Of a stretch of DNA of 64,000 bases, positions 26,701 to 39,165 are shown one piece after another. The notes beneath the pieces were generated by a model, which was not told where the DNA came from, searched no databases, and worked only from the letters and a program-made list of their open reading frames with translations. Source of the stretch: Anaspis maculata (lineage: Eukaryota > Arthropoda > Insecta > Coleoptera > Scraptiidae). The stretch spans positions 8,608,070-8,672,069 of the forward strand of contig OX421967.1 in NCBI GenBank assembly GCA_949128115.1, written 5' to 3'. Positions within the stretch are counted from its first letter, which is position 1. Each line of letters starts with the position of its first letter. The position numbers and the translations under genes were made by a program.

Positions 26701-27700
26701 AGGGTTTGAGTTTATTGTTCAAAGATTGGATTTGGAGCTGGGTCTGTTTTGTTTGGAGAAAGGTTTTTGTTCAAAGTTTTACTTTGTGTTTGTGGTTCAA
26801 GGTTTGGGCCTAAGCTAAGTGATTTGAAATTGAGAGTTGGAGTTTGGGCTTGAGGTTCGAATTCACGGTTTGGGTCCAAAATCGAGGTTCAGGGTTGAGA
26901 GTTTTGGTTCTAGGTTTGGGTCTGAGTCAAGGGTCTGAGTTAAAGTTTGGCTTTGGGTTTAAGAGTTTGAGTTTATGGTTCAGAAATCGGACCATTGGAG
27001 CTGGGTTTGTTCTGTTTGAAGAAAGCTTTCTGTTCAAAGTTTGAGTTTGGGTTTGGGGGAGGTTTGGACTTGAGCTGTGTAGTTTGAAATTGAGGGTTAG
27101 AGTTTGGAGTTGGGGTTTGGATTCATGGTTTGCGTTCAAAATCTCGGTTCAGGGTTAAGATCTTCGGTTCTAGGTTTGGGTCTGAGTTAAGGGTCTGAGT
27201 TAAAGTTTGCCTTGGATTTTAGGGTTTGAGTTTATGATTCAGAGATTGGATTTGGGGCTGAGTCTGTTCTGTTTGAATGAAGGTTACTGTTTAAAGTTTG
27301 AGTTTGGGTTTGGTGTTTAAGTTTTGGGCCTAAGCTGTGTGGTTTGAAGTTGAAGGTTAGAGTTTGGGCTTGAGGCTCAGATTTAGGGTTTGGGTTCAAA
27401 ATCTTGGTTCAGAGTTTAGAGTTTCGGTTCTAGGTTTGAGTCTAAGTTAAGGGTCTGAGTTGAAGTTTGGCTTTGGGTTTCAGGGTTTGAGTTTATGGTT
27501 TCAAGATTGAATTTGAATCTGGGTCTGTTCTGTTTGAGGCAAGGTTTCTGTTCAAAGATTAAGTTTGGGCTTAAGCTGTGTGGTTTGAAAATGTGAGTTA
27601 GACTTTGGGCTTGGGGTTCGGATTTAGAGTTTGAGTTCAAAATCTGGGTTCAGGTCTAGAGTTTCGGTTCCAGGTTTGGGTCTGAGTTGAGGTTCAAGGT
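23800..27700 (+). repeat. G/T-rich hexamer-like satellite, ~261-bp higher-order unit
   Basis: The + strand is almost entirely GGGTTT, GGGTTC, TTCAGG and GAGTTT words. The phrase GTCTGTTCTG (or a one- or two-base variant) marks 15 higher-order units, at 23961, 24222, 24493, 24701, 24939, 25200, 25446, 25705, 25965, 26226, 26487, 26742, 27005, 27262 and 27523. Most spacings are 255-271 bp. The base word is hexamer-like but highly degenerate, and it is not the TTAGG repeat usual at insect telomeres. ORFs in this stretch exist because the 6-bp periodicity keeps frames open. Confidence 0.9.
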
Positions 27701-30700
27701 TTGGATTCAAAGTCGAGGGTTTGCTTTCGGGGTTTGCGTTTGGGGTTCGAGTTTAGAGTCTGAGGATTGAATCTGAAGTGGCTTGAGGCTGAGAGTTTGA
27801 GGTGTATGATTGAGTTTAAGGCTTTGGGTTCGGTTTTGCGATATGGTTCATGGTTTGTGTTCAAGGCTTGGATTGTGAATTTGAGTCTTAGCTCCAAGGT
27901 TTAGGTTCAGGAATTGATTCAAAGGTTTGAGTTAGGGATTTAAGGTGGAGGTTGAGGGTTTGAGTTTAGGGTTTTGGTTTATTGCTTGGATTCAAGATTT
28001 TGTTCGGGGTCTGGGTTCAGGATATGACTGTAGGGTTGAGGGTTCAGTCAAGGGTTTGAGTCAAAGATTTGAAGTTTAAGTTTGGGCTTAGGGTTTGGGC
28101 TGGGTGTTCAGATTCAGGGCTTCGGTTTCAAGATTTTGGTTTAGGGTTTAGAGTTTGAGTTTGAGGTTTGAGTCTAGATTCAGGATTTGGATTCAGGGTT
28201 TAGAACTTGGATGTTTAGTTTGGGTTCAGAGTTTAGGGATTGAATTTGAGGTTATTTTGCGGTTTAGTTTTCAAATTCAAGGTGTATGATTGTGTTTGAG
28301 GCTCAGGGTTCAGTTTTGAAGTATTGTTCAGGATCTGGGTTCAAATCTTGGATTTGAGTTTTGGATTCAGAGTTTCGATTTAAGGTTTGCGTTGAAGGTT
28401 TGAGTTCAGAATTGTGGGTTCAGGTCTAGGGTATAAGTTTAGGGTTTCGGCTCATCACTTGGGTTTGAGATTTTTGTGCCGGGTTTGGGTTCATGGTTCG
28501 AGTTTTTTGTTTAAAGCTCAAGTTTACGGCTTAAGTTTAATGTTTGCGTTTGGAATCCAGGTTCGGAGTCTGGGTTGGAGGTTCAAGTCTAAGATTTGAG
28601 GTTTGAGTTCAGAGTTTAAGTTGGGATTTGGGTTTGGTGTCAAGGTTCAGAGTTTGGGTGTAATTTTTGGGTTCGGGGTTTGCTTCCAATGTTTAGATTT
28701 CAGGTTTTAGTCTCAGGTATATGGTTGCGGTTTAGAGTTTGAGTTTAGGGTTCGAGTTCAAAGTATAAGGTATGGGGTCAAAGTTTGAGTCTACGGTTTT
28801 CCTCGGATGGTCAGATTTGAGATTCGAGCTTAGGCCTCAAAGTTCAGGCTCAGAGTTTGAGCTGAAGATTCAGGTTTAGGGTTTCGGTTTATTGTTTGGG
28901 TTCACGATTTGGGTTCAGGGTCAATGTTTGAGGTTTAAGCTTGGGGTTCAAGGTCTGGGTCCAGAGTTCATGTTTGAGATTTGGGTTTAGGGTTCAGATT
29001 GAAATTTTGAATTTGATGTTTGGGTTCAGGCTTAGCTTCAACAGTTTAGATTTGAGGTTTGAGTTTTGGGTTCAATGCTTGGATTCAGAGTTTGCTTCCA
29101 ACGTTGGGAGTAGGGGTTTGAGTTTCAGGTATATGATTTGAGTCTCAGATATATGGTTTGAGTCTAAGATATATGGTTTGAGTCTAGGCTCCGAGTTCAA
29201 GGTATGAGTTCAAGGTTTAAAGTCACGAGTCAAGGTTAAGCTTCAAGGTTTGAATTTAGGGTTCAAGTTCGGGGTCTCGATTGATTGCTTGAGTTTAGGA
29301 TATGGGTCCGGGATCTGAGTTCAAGATCCAAGTTTGGGGTTCAATATTTTTATCCAGAATTTTTGTTCAGGATTTGGGTTTAGGTTTATAATTTGGACTC
29401 AGGCTTTGTATGTCAGATTTGAGTTCAGGTTCATGGTTTCAATTAAGTATTTGGGTTCCAGGACTATGGTATTGGTTAAGGGTTTGAGTCTAGGGCTTGC
29501 GTTGAATGTTTGGGTTTAGAGTTTGAAGTTTTAGGTCTGTATTTGAGGTTCAAGTTTCAAGTTCGGGGTCTGGATCCAAGGTTCCGGTTCATTAGTTGAG
29601 TTTAAGATTTGGGTTCGGGTCTGTCTTCAAGGATCGAGTGTGTGACTCATGGATTCGATTCAGAGTTTGAGTTAAGGGTTTTGGTCTAGAGTTTAACAAT
29701 ATTGATTGGGTTTGAGATTCGGGTTAGTAGTCTGGGTTCAAGGTTTTAGTCTAGGGTACAAGGTTTAGATTCAGAGTTTGAGTCTATAATTTTTTTTTCG
29801 GGTTCAGGTCCCGAGTTTGGGTTGACTGTTTTGGTTTAGGGTTTGCTCTTCACGTTTGGAGTTCGAGGTATACGGTTGTGGTTTAGGGTTTGGGGTTGAA
29901 GTATAGCCTCAGGGTTTGGGTTCAGGATTCGATTCCCAGGTTTGGGGTTAAGATTTGAGGTTAAGCGACAAGGTCTGAGTTATGGTTAGGGTTTAAAGTT
30001 TGGGTTCAAGTTTGGGTTTTAGTGTTTGAGTTTAGGGTTTTGGTCCAGAGCTTCGGTTCATTGCTTGAGTTGAATATTTGAGCTCGGTATCTGGGTTTGG
30101 GATTCGAGTCTAGAGTTCAAAATTTGGCATCAAAGTTTGAGTTCAGGATTTTGGTTCAGGGTGTAGGCTTGGAGTTTGGGTTCAATATTTGGGTTCAGAG
30201 TTTGCTTCCAACGTTTGAATTCAAGGTTTGAGTTTTAGGTATTTTGTTCAGATTTATGGTTTGAGCTTGAAGTTTGGGTTCACGGTTCAAGGTAGGGCTT
30301 CTGGGTTTAGGTTCAGAGTTTAGGCCCAAGACTTTAGTTTAGAGTTCACGGTTCAGCTTCAGGGATTGAGTTCAGGATTTGGGTTAGGGGTTTTGGTCCA
30401 TTGCTCAAGTTCAGGAATTGAAGTTTGGGTTCAGGGTTTGGGTTCAGTATTTTGGTTTGTAGTTTTGGGATGAGAGTTTGGTTTTTGGATTTGAGTTTAT
30501 AGTTTGAGTTCAGAGTTTGGGTTTGGGTTTGGGTTTGAGTTTTGGGGTTGGGTTTGATGTCGTTGTTGAGGTTTGTGGTAGGACTCGGTATCCAGGTTCT
30601 AATCATGATCGTTGGTATTAAGTTGAAGGTTAAGGTTTGGATACGAGTGTAAGGTTTGGACTTCAAGTCAAATTTCGAATTGAGGTTCAGAAATTCAGGA

Positions 30701-31110
30701 CCAGGTTCAGGTTTTCAGATTCAGCTTAGGTTCAAGGTTGAGCTTGAATTTGGATTTGGAACCACGTCTATAGTTAAGGGTTTTGTTAAAGCAGTGATAT
30801 GAGTATCCATGAGTTTATAACTTGGTCTTAGAGTTGAGGACCTCTTGTTCGGACTTGGATTCAGAGCGTTACAAGTCCAAATGCAAGTGAAGTTTTGAGA
30901 AATGTAGTCTGTGGTCGAGGAACGGTTTCGAGGTTTGAATGAGGTTTAATTTATAAAGTGAAACTACTTCAGCTCAAGCATAGAGCTCAGGTTTGAAATT
31001 TGGATTGAGCTTGAGATTTTCAAGTGTAGGTTTGAAATTTCAGGTCCAGTTTTAGGCTGTGAGGTCCTAGTTCAGGATCAGAGGCACTTCTACAGGCTTA
31101 GAATTTTGGT
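27701..31110 (+). repeat. G/T-rich hexamer-like satellite, second sub-family
   Basis: Same word usage as the preceding block but different longer phrases, for example GTTTGCTTCCAACGTTT (about 29091, 30187), CAGGTATATGGTTTGAG-like phrases and GGTTCATTGCTTGGGTTT-like phrases. These recur in reverse complement in the C/A-rich arm, which ties the two arms together. It fades after about 31100. Confidence 0.85.
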
Positions 31111-32599
31111 ATCGGGCTTTTGCTTTAGGTTCTCCATACATGAATAAGCATAAGTAAGTGAGTATGAGGGCTTTTTATTGGAAGAATTTCTTCTAGGTGT
31201 GCTTTTTCCATGCTATCTTTTCTCCCTATATCATGTTCCCTCCAGCTATGTTTTCTTCCATTTTATTTTTTCCATGTTATGTTTTTCAAGCTAGCTTTTC
31301 TGATATGTTTCCCCAGTGATGTTTCTCCAGTGATTTTTCTCCACATCTGAGACCATGATGTGCGATCAAGACACTCACCTGCACAATTGGCGGAGGAGCC
31401 GTGTCTCAAGATCTTGCGGAGATATTGGCGAAGCCGATATTAGACAGAGAAAAATAACGACTGTGTAGTATAAAACGGATTTTACTGGTAGGCCATTAGA
31501 AATTTAGAGTCGCTTTGAGCCGTCATATTTTTGTCAAATAGGTATTAATATTTTGCAGCATTTTTTTCAATTGTCTTGTTTTATATAAAATAATCATCTC
31601 AAGGTGCCGCGATTGGGAGGACAATCTTGTAATAGTGTGATACCACATGGACTAAATCATTGTTCGAGGTACCTATCGGGCACAGAACAATCAGGAAACC
31701 TTTTGAATATTGTTCACCCAATTGTGACCATCAGACCCAACCGAACGACCTATCTACCAGACCGGTATAGGTACCTAACCTATACCGGTGAACTGCGATG
31801 TTTAAAAAAAAAACCGGCGCGATTCCATCAAAATATAAATCTCCCGGTAATATTTATTAATTGCCTTTATCTGATCTTTCTAAAAACTAAACCGAGCGCG
31901 AGCACCGACTCTAAACACTCCAAAGCGTGTGAAAATAATTACACAGCCGCTTTTGTTTTGCTGATAATGTATGCGGAATAAATGCGGTACCCACTCCTGC
32001 CCAGCCAGCTAGTGGCATTATTGTGCTGTGTGCATTTCATCTGGAGATGGGTGAGAAAATATTTTGACAATACCCATTAAATACAAAGACGGAAATGTTA
32101 AAATGTATGTATTTATATCCATGACGATGCGAATCTCAATTTTAAAAAAACTGTGCAGTTACTTATTTCAGCTATAGCCGGTAGTTTGATAACTGGTCAC
32201 TTGCCTACAGCATCCCCAAAAAGGACCTTTGCATTATTATCATGATCAGGTTCTGCGGCCCTCTTGTGACTTCGCATGTATCATTTGGAGCCCCGATGAG
32301 CCCTTCGGGTCTCCAGTTATGGATTTTGAAACCCTATTTCTCCGTTCGTGTCTTTTGAGACTCTATAACGGGCCTCATTTTGTCGTTTGAAGGGTATACC
32401 GGATCTGTCTTTTTTTCTTGAATACGTCTTGTCCTGACGAGATTTTTTGCTCGAGGATGGAAATGTTTTTTTGAGGACACTTCTTGGTCGTAGATTCGAT
32501 GATCCAGGAATCGATTGAAATAAAGCTTCAATGTAGTCTCAGGAAGCTGCACACGGCAGCTGCACCTTCAACACAACTCAAATAAACGTAATTGAAACA
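31111..32599. other. Spacer between the two satellite arms
   Basis: Contains a T-rich degenerate short tandem (about 31195-31345, words such as TATGTTTTCTCCAG) and otherwise apparently single-copy sequence. The longest frame (31604-31981, plus) starts on a non-ATG codon and has no recognisable motif, so it is not called as a gene. Confidence 0.5.
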
Positions 32600-35500
32600 T
32601 CAATACTGAGCCCTACTTTCATCCTCAACAACGACCTCAAACTCCACTCCAAAACTGAAACCCAAACTGAAAACCCTGAACCCAAGCCATGAACATGAAC
32701 TCTTATTCCAAACTTCAAATCAAAATCTCAAACTCAAACTGTGGAACCAAACTTCAAACCCTCAACCTCGCCCTCAACTCAAGCCTCGAACTCAAATCCT
32801 CAACCCAAATCCGAAACCTAAACCTCAAACTGAAACTCCAAATCTTAACCCCAAACTTGAGACTAAAACCTTGAATACAGACCCCAAACTTGAAACCTGA
32901 ACAATCAACTCTGAATCCATACCTTTAATTTTGAGCCCAAGCACTAAACTCTAACTCTTGATGAAAACCATATATCCTTAAAAACTCAAACCTTGGATCC
33001 AAACGTTGAGAGCAAACCCTGAACCGAAATATTGAACCCAAAATATAACCCACACCTCAAACCAAATGCCAAGCTCAAACTCTGAACTCATACTCTGAAC
33101 CCCAAATTCGAACCTAAAATCCGGACTTCGAGCCCAAATCTTAAACCTAAGCGAATTACCGAAACCCATAACTCAAATCCTAAGCTCAAACCCTGAAGCC
33201 AAACCGTGAACCTGAACAATATACCTGAAACTCAACCCTTGAGAACAAATCCTGAACCCAAATCCTAAACTCGAATAATAAACCTAAACCACAAACTCAA
33301 ATCCTGAATCCAAACCCCAAACTTAAAACTTGAACCTTGAACACAGATCTCAAACCCAGACTCTCATTTCAAACTTGAAGCCCAAAACCAAAAACCCCTG
33401 GACCCAAACTTCAGATCTTGAGCTCAAATCCTGGACCCAAATTTTGAACCTTAAACTCAAACTTTGGAGCCAAACCCTGAATCTAAACCCTTAACCTGAA
33501 CACTTAACCCAAACTTCAAATTAAAATCCTGAATCCAAATCTTAAACTTTAAACTCAACCTTGAATACACAACACACCCTAAACTGAAACCCTAAACCCG
33601 AGCCTAAACCTAAACATTCAACGCAAATCCTACATTCAAACTCTGAGCCCATACCTTGAACACTGAGCTCAAACCATACATCGAAATCCTTATTTCAAAC
33701 TTGAGACACAAAACCAAAAAAACTTGGACCCAAATTTCAAACCTTGAACTCAAACATTGGAATTGAACCCTGAACCTAAATTCTGAGGTCATACCTCAAT
33801 TTCTGAACCCAAAATCTAAATCCTAAACTCAATCTCTGAACCCAAACGTGAATAGCAAACGCTGAACCCAAACTCTGAATCCAAACCATACACTCAAACC
33901 TCAAACCCAAATCGTACACTTGAAACACAAACCATATACCGAGCCATATACCTGAAACTCAAACCTTGAACTCAAACGGTTGGAGCAAACCCTGAACTCA
34001 AACATTGATTTCAAACTCTAAACTCAAACCTCAAACCCTTAGCTCGGACCATAAACTCATACCCCTGAGAAAAATTCCAAACTCAAGTGATGAACCGAAA
34101 CCCTGCATCCAAACCCTTCACCTAAACAATAAACGCTAGCCTTGATTCAAACTCTGAACTCATACGTTGAACTCTGAGCTTAAACCCTCAACCCAAACCA
34201 TATACCCAAAACTTAAACATGAAAATCAAACGTTGAAAACAAACCCTGAGCCTGAACATTGAACTAAAACCATGAACCTAAACTCTGAACCTGAATCCTA
34301 AACTCAATCTCTTAACACAAACGTTGATCCTCAAAGTCGAACTTTGAGCCCAGACCTCAAATCTGAATTTCGAACCCAAGCAATAAACTGAAACCCCAAA
34401 CCCTAGATTCAAATCATATACTCAAAACTTGAACCATAAATACCTGAAAGTCAAACCTCAACGGTCGAAGCAAACCCTGAACCCAAACCTCAAACCCAAA
34501 CTCCCAGACTCCAAACTCTGAACCTGAACTCAAATGTAAACCTTGGACCCGAGCCCTTAACTCAAACTCTGAACTCAAACATCAAACCCTGAGCTCTAAT
34601 CATGAACCTAGTCTCCGTACAAAACCTCAATCCAAACCCTGAACTCAAACCGTGAACCTGGAAATTAAACGCAAACTCCTGACCCATCAAACCTTAGATC
34701 TAAGCCCTGAACTCAAACCATACACCTGAAACTCAAACTTGTAGTCCAAACGTTGAAAACAAACTCCAATGATCAAACCCAAACTAATCCCCTTAACTCT
34801 AAACCCAAATCCTAAACTCAAACTGTGAACTCAAACCTGCAGCTCTAAACTCGAACCTGGAACCCAGACTCCGGACCCAAATGTTTAGTCCAAGCAACAA
34901 GCGAAACCCTAATTTAAACCCTCAGCTTAAACTCTGAACCCAAACTTTGAGCCCAAAACTGAAACTTCACGCCCAAACTTCGAACCTAAATTCAAAACTC
35001 AAGCAATAAACCCAAAACCCAGACCCTAACCCTCGCCCAAACCCTAAGCTCATACCCTGCAGCTCAACATTGAATTTTTATCTCAAACTTTGAACCCAAG
35101 CCCTTAACTAAACCCTGAAGCCATACATCAAATCCTGAATCTAAACCTCAAATTTAAACCCCAAACCCAAATCATTCACTCAAAACCCTAATCATAACCT
35201 AAAACTCGAAGCTCAAGTCCGAAAGGCTGAAACAAACCGTAAGTTCAAACATTAAACTAAACTCTAAACCCAAACCCTGAACCCAAATCCTCAATTCAAA
35301 CTCTGAACTAGAACCTGGAACCCTGAACTCAAACCTCGATCCCAGACTCCAAACCCAAATTCTAAACCCAAGCAATACAGTGAAACCCTCAACTGAAACT
35401 CTGAACTCAAACCATGAATCCTGAGCTCCAATCATGAACCCAGTCTCCGTACAAAACCTCAATCCAAACCCTAAACTTCAACCTGGAAATCAGACGCAAA

Positions 35501-38500
35501 CCCCAGACCCGAGCCTTAGATCTAAACCCTGAACTCAAATCATACACCTAAAACTCCAACTTATAATCCAAACGTTGAAAACAAACCCTGAGCCCAATAG
35601 TCAAACCCAAACTAATCACCTAAACTCTGAACCCAAATCCTGAACTCAAACTCTGAATTCAAACCTTCAACTCTAGACTCGAACCTGAAACCCAGACTCC
35701 GGACCCAAATGTTTAGCCCAAGCAACAAACGAAGTCCTCAATCCAAACCTTCAGCTCAAACTCTGAACCCAAACCTTGAGCCCTAAACTAAAACTTCACG
35801 CCAAAACTCCGAACCTGATTTTCAAACCCAAGCAATAAACCCCAACCTTAGACCCAAGCCCTCGCCCAAACCCTGAACTCATACTCTGCAGCTCAACCTT
35901 GGATCTTCACCTCAAACTCTGAATTTAGGCCCTCAAGGACGGCATTTCCTAGTGTTCTTTCTTTAAACGTGAGTTTTATGAGAATCAGTGGAGTAAGAGA
36001 CATGAAAAAGAGCAAAGTAGTCCAAAATCTAGAATGAAAATCAATGAGTATTTATTTAGGAATTTCAAAATTCAAAAAACTCGAAAAAAAGTTCTCCGTT
36101 CTCTTGCCAGCTCAGATTTGAATGACTCATTTTTTCTTGCATTTTTAGCTGCTCAGATTTGACAGAAGCTCACGCCACAAGAATCTATCTGTTTCTCTTT
36201 CGCTCTGCAGCTAATCCGCAGTCTGTTCCAGCCATTTTTCATGCAAGGAATTGCTGTCCTTATACATTAAACCCAAACTTAAAATTTGAACCCTGAACCC
36301 AAATCACATACTCAAAACCCCAACCATAACCTAAAGCTCGAACCTCAAATCCAAAGGGTTGGAGCGAACCGTGAGTTCAACATCAAACCAAACTCTAAAC
36401 CAAAACCCTGAACTCAAATCCTCAATTGAAAGTCTGAACTGGAACCTGGAACCCTGAACTTGAACCTCGATCCCAGACTCCGAACCAAAATCCTGAACCC
36501 AAGCAATAAAGTGAAACCCCGAATCGAAACCCTCAACTCAAACTCTGAACTCAAACCTTGAGTCCTGAGCTCCAATCATGAACCCAGTCTCCGTATAAAA
36601 CCTCAATCCAAACCTTGAACTTAAACCTTGAACCTGAAAATTATACGCAAACCCCAGACCCAAACCTTAAATCTAAACCCTAAACTCAAACCATACACCT
36701 GAAACTTTATTTTGTAGTCCAAACGTAAAAACAAACCCTTAGCCCAATGATCAAACCCAAACTAATCACCTAAACTCTGAACCCAAATCCTAAACTCAAA
36801 CTCTGAATTCGAATCTTCAACTCTGAACTCGGACCTGAAACCCAGACTCCGGACCCAAATGTTTAGCCCAAGCAACAAGCGAAACCCTCAATTTGAACTC
36901 TAAGCTCAAACTCTGAACCCACACCTTGAGCCCTAAACCAAAACTTCACGCCCCAACTCCGAACCCAAATCTCAAACCCTAGCAATAAACCCAAACCCTA
37001 GACCCAAACCCTCGTCGAAACCCTAAACTCATATCCTGCAGCTCAACCTTAAATCTTCACCTCAACTCTGAACTCAGGACCTTAACTGAGCTTTGAAGCC
37101 ATACATGAACCCCAAACCACAAATTTCAACCCCAAACCCAGATCACATGCTCAAAACTCTAACCATAACCTAAAGCTCGAACCCCAAATCCAAAGGGTTG
37201 GAGCAAACCGTGAGTTCAAACATCAAACCAAACTCTAAACCAAAACCTTGAACCCAAATTCTCAATTCAAACTCTGAACTGGAACCTTGAACCCTAAGCT
37301 TGAACTTCGATCCCAGACTCCGAACCCAAATCCCAAACCCAAGCAATAAAGTGAAACCCCGAACCGAAACCCTCGACCCAAACTCTGAATTTGAACCTTG
37401 AATCCTGAGCTCCAATCATGAACCCAGTCTCCGTACAAAACCTCAATCCAAACTCTGAACTCAAACCCTGAACCTGGAAATTGAACGCAAACCCCAGACC
37501 CAAAACTTAGATCTAAGCCCTTAACTCAAACCATACACCTAAAGCTCCTACTTGTAATCCAAACGTTAAAAGCAAATCCTGAGCCCAAAAGTCAAACCCA
37601 AACTAGTCACCTAAACTCCGAACCCAAATCCTAAACTCAAACTCTGAATTCAAACCTTTAACTCTGAACTCGGACCTGAAACCCAGACTTCGGACCCAAA
37701 TGTTCAGCCCAAGCAACAAGCGGAACCCTCAATTTGAACTCTTAGCTCAAACTCTGAACCCACACCTTGAGCCCTAAACCAAAAATTCACGCCCCAACTC
37801 CGAACCCAAATCTCAAGCCCTAGCAATAAACCCAAACCCTAGACCCAAACTCTCGTCGAAACCCTAAACTCATACCCTGCAGCTCAACCTTGAATCATCA
37901 CCTCAAACTCTGAACTCAGACCCTCAACTGAACCCTGAAGTCATACAATAAATCCTGAATCCAAACCTCAAATTTAAACCCTAAACCCAAATCACATACT
38001 CAAAACCCTAACCATAACCTGAAGCTCGAACCTCAAATCCAAAGGGTTGGAGCAAACCGTGAGTTCAAACATCAAACCAGACTCTAAACCAAAACCCTAT
38101 ACCCAAATCCTAAATTCAGACTCTGAACTGGAGCCTTGAACCCTAAACTTGAACCTCGATCCCAGACTCCGAACCCAAATCCTAAACCCAAGCAATAAAG
38201 TGAAACCCCGAATCGAAACCCTCAACTCAAACTCTGAACTCAAACCTTCAACCCCAAGCTTGGACCATAAGTCAAGACCTTAACAAAAATCTCAAACTCA
38301 AGCAATAATCAAAAACCCTGAACTCAAACGCTGAACTTGAATCTCCAACTCAAACCTTGAACTCAAATCCAAAACCGGAATCCTCAAACCAAAACTTGAA
38401 TCCTCAACCCAAGTCTTGAATCCAAGTCCTGAATGCGTATCCTTGATCAAACCTCTGAGCCTCAAACTCAATTTACACCTTCAAGTCAAGCCCTGAACCT

Positions 38501-38635
38501 CAAAACAACCTCAAATCAATCCGCAAACTCTAAACTTGAACCCAAGAATCAAACCCTAAACTCTGAATCCAAACCCTAGATCCAGACCCGAACCTTCAAC
38601 TCAAACACAAACCCTGAATCCAAACTGCTTTAGAC
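32600..38635 (-). repeat. C/A-rich arm: same satellite in inverted orientation
   Basis: The + strand reads AACCCTAAACTC, CCAAACCCTGAACC and similar; its complement has the same words as the left arm. A higher-order unit of about 817-840 bp is marked by GTCTCCGTAC at 34611, 35443, 36587 (TCCGTATAAA) and 37427. The 1144-bp middle interval falls to 817 bp once the 327-bp insertion at 35935-36261 is removed. Phrases such as AAACGTTGAAAACAAAC and ACCATACACCTGAAACTC are inverted copies of phrases in 27701-31110. The arm ends abruptly against a LINE fragment at about 38635. Confidence 0.9.
35935..36261. mobile_element. 327-bp inverted-repeat insertion in the C/A-rich arm
   Basis: Starts AAGGACGGCATTTCCT and ends with the complement of AAGGACAGCAATTCCT. 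Sequence on both sides is satellite and the inside is not. Compared with other satellite units about 18 bp of target seem lost, and no clear target duplication is visible. It encodes nothing. The interior repeats AGCTCAGATTTGA / GCTCAGATTTGAC. Confidence 0.7.
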
Positions 38636-39165
38636 TTTCCCTGCTAACCTCAAATTACATAATTTTGTTGAAGAGCGGAGGAGTTTTTGACTAGCATCTC
38701 CATTGTATGTTGCTGTTAAGTCTTTCAAGTGCTGCGGTCTAATCCCATCTATTTCTCCTGATGAACCATGGTTGAACGATAAAATTGTCTCTTGAACTTC
38801 TTTTCCATCGACAGAAAAAACGTGTAGGTTGCTGTCCGGATTTTCAGAAAATAGAAGAGGTCGAGAAGAGGTCTTCAAGGACATGGATGTTTCTCTTTCA
38901 ACAATTCCAACGTTCTGTTGTCCTCGACTGTCAGGCTATCCGGCAAAGATAGAATCTCCACTGTTCAACGTATGTCTCCTTTCGGAATCTTTGATTCGAC
39001 TCTGCTTGGAAAGGATGTCAAACTTCTTTTCTTTTTGTCTGTGGACTGTACAACAACTAGATCATTGATGTTCTTCTCAACCAAAGCTGCTAGAGACTTG
39101 TTTGATTTTGCTGGAACCTCAAATGCAGAGTAGGAGAACAAAAGAAGGTCTTCTAATGATTGAAC
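38630..39165 (-). pseudogene. Non-LTR retrotransposon reverse transcriptase fragment, decayed
   Basis: Read on the minus strand, the region carries the start of an RT domain. First comes a linker with KIPKGDIR and VEILSLPDSLTVEDNRTLELL, then a frame shift near 38870-38885, then SSGEIDGIRPQHLKDL (about 38710-38760), the conserved block before the RT palm in a large group of LINE proteins. There is an in-frame stop at 38965-38967. Similarity stops at LRLAGKV, exactly where the C/A satellite begins, so palm motifs such as YADD are absent. The finer LINE clade is not assigned. Confidence 0.7.

Noticed and set aside
31604..31981. 125-codon plus-strand frame in the arm spacer
   Set aside because: Opens on a non-ATG codon, no recognisable domain, low-complexity C-terminus.
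23795..37503. Many 60-106 codon frames rich in FGFRVW or NPNPKTQTQT
   Set aside because: Translations of a hexamer-like repeat; 6-bp periodicity keeps frames open on both strands.
23800..38635. Canonical telomere
   Set aside because: Words are too variable, six-base rather than the insect TTAGG, and they carry long higher-order periods.
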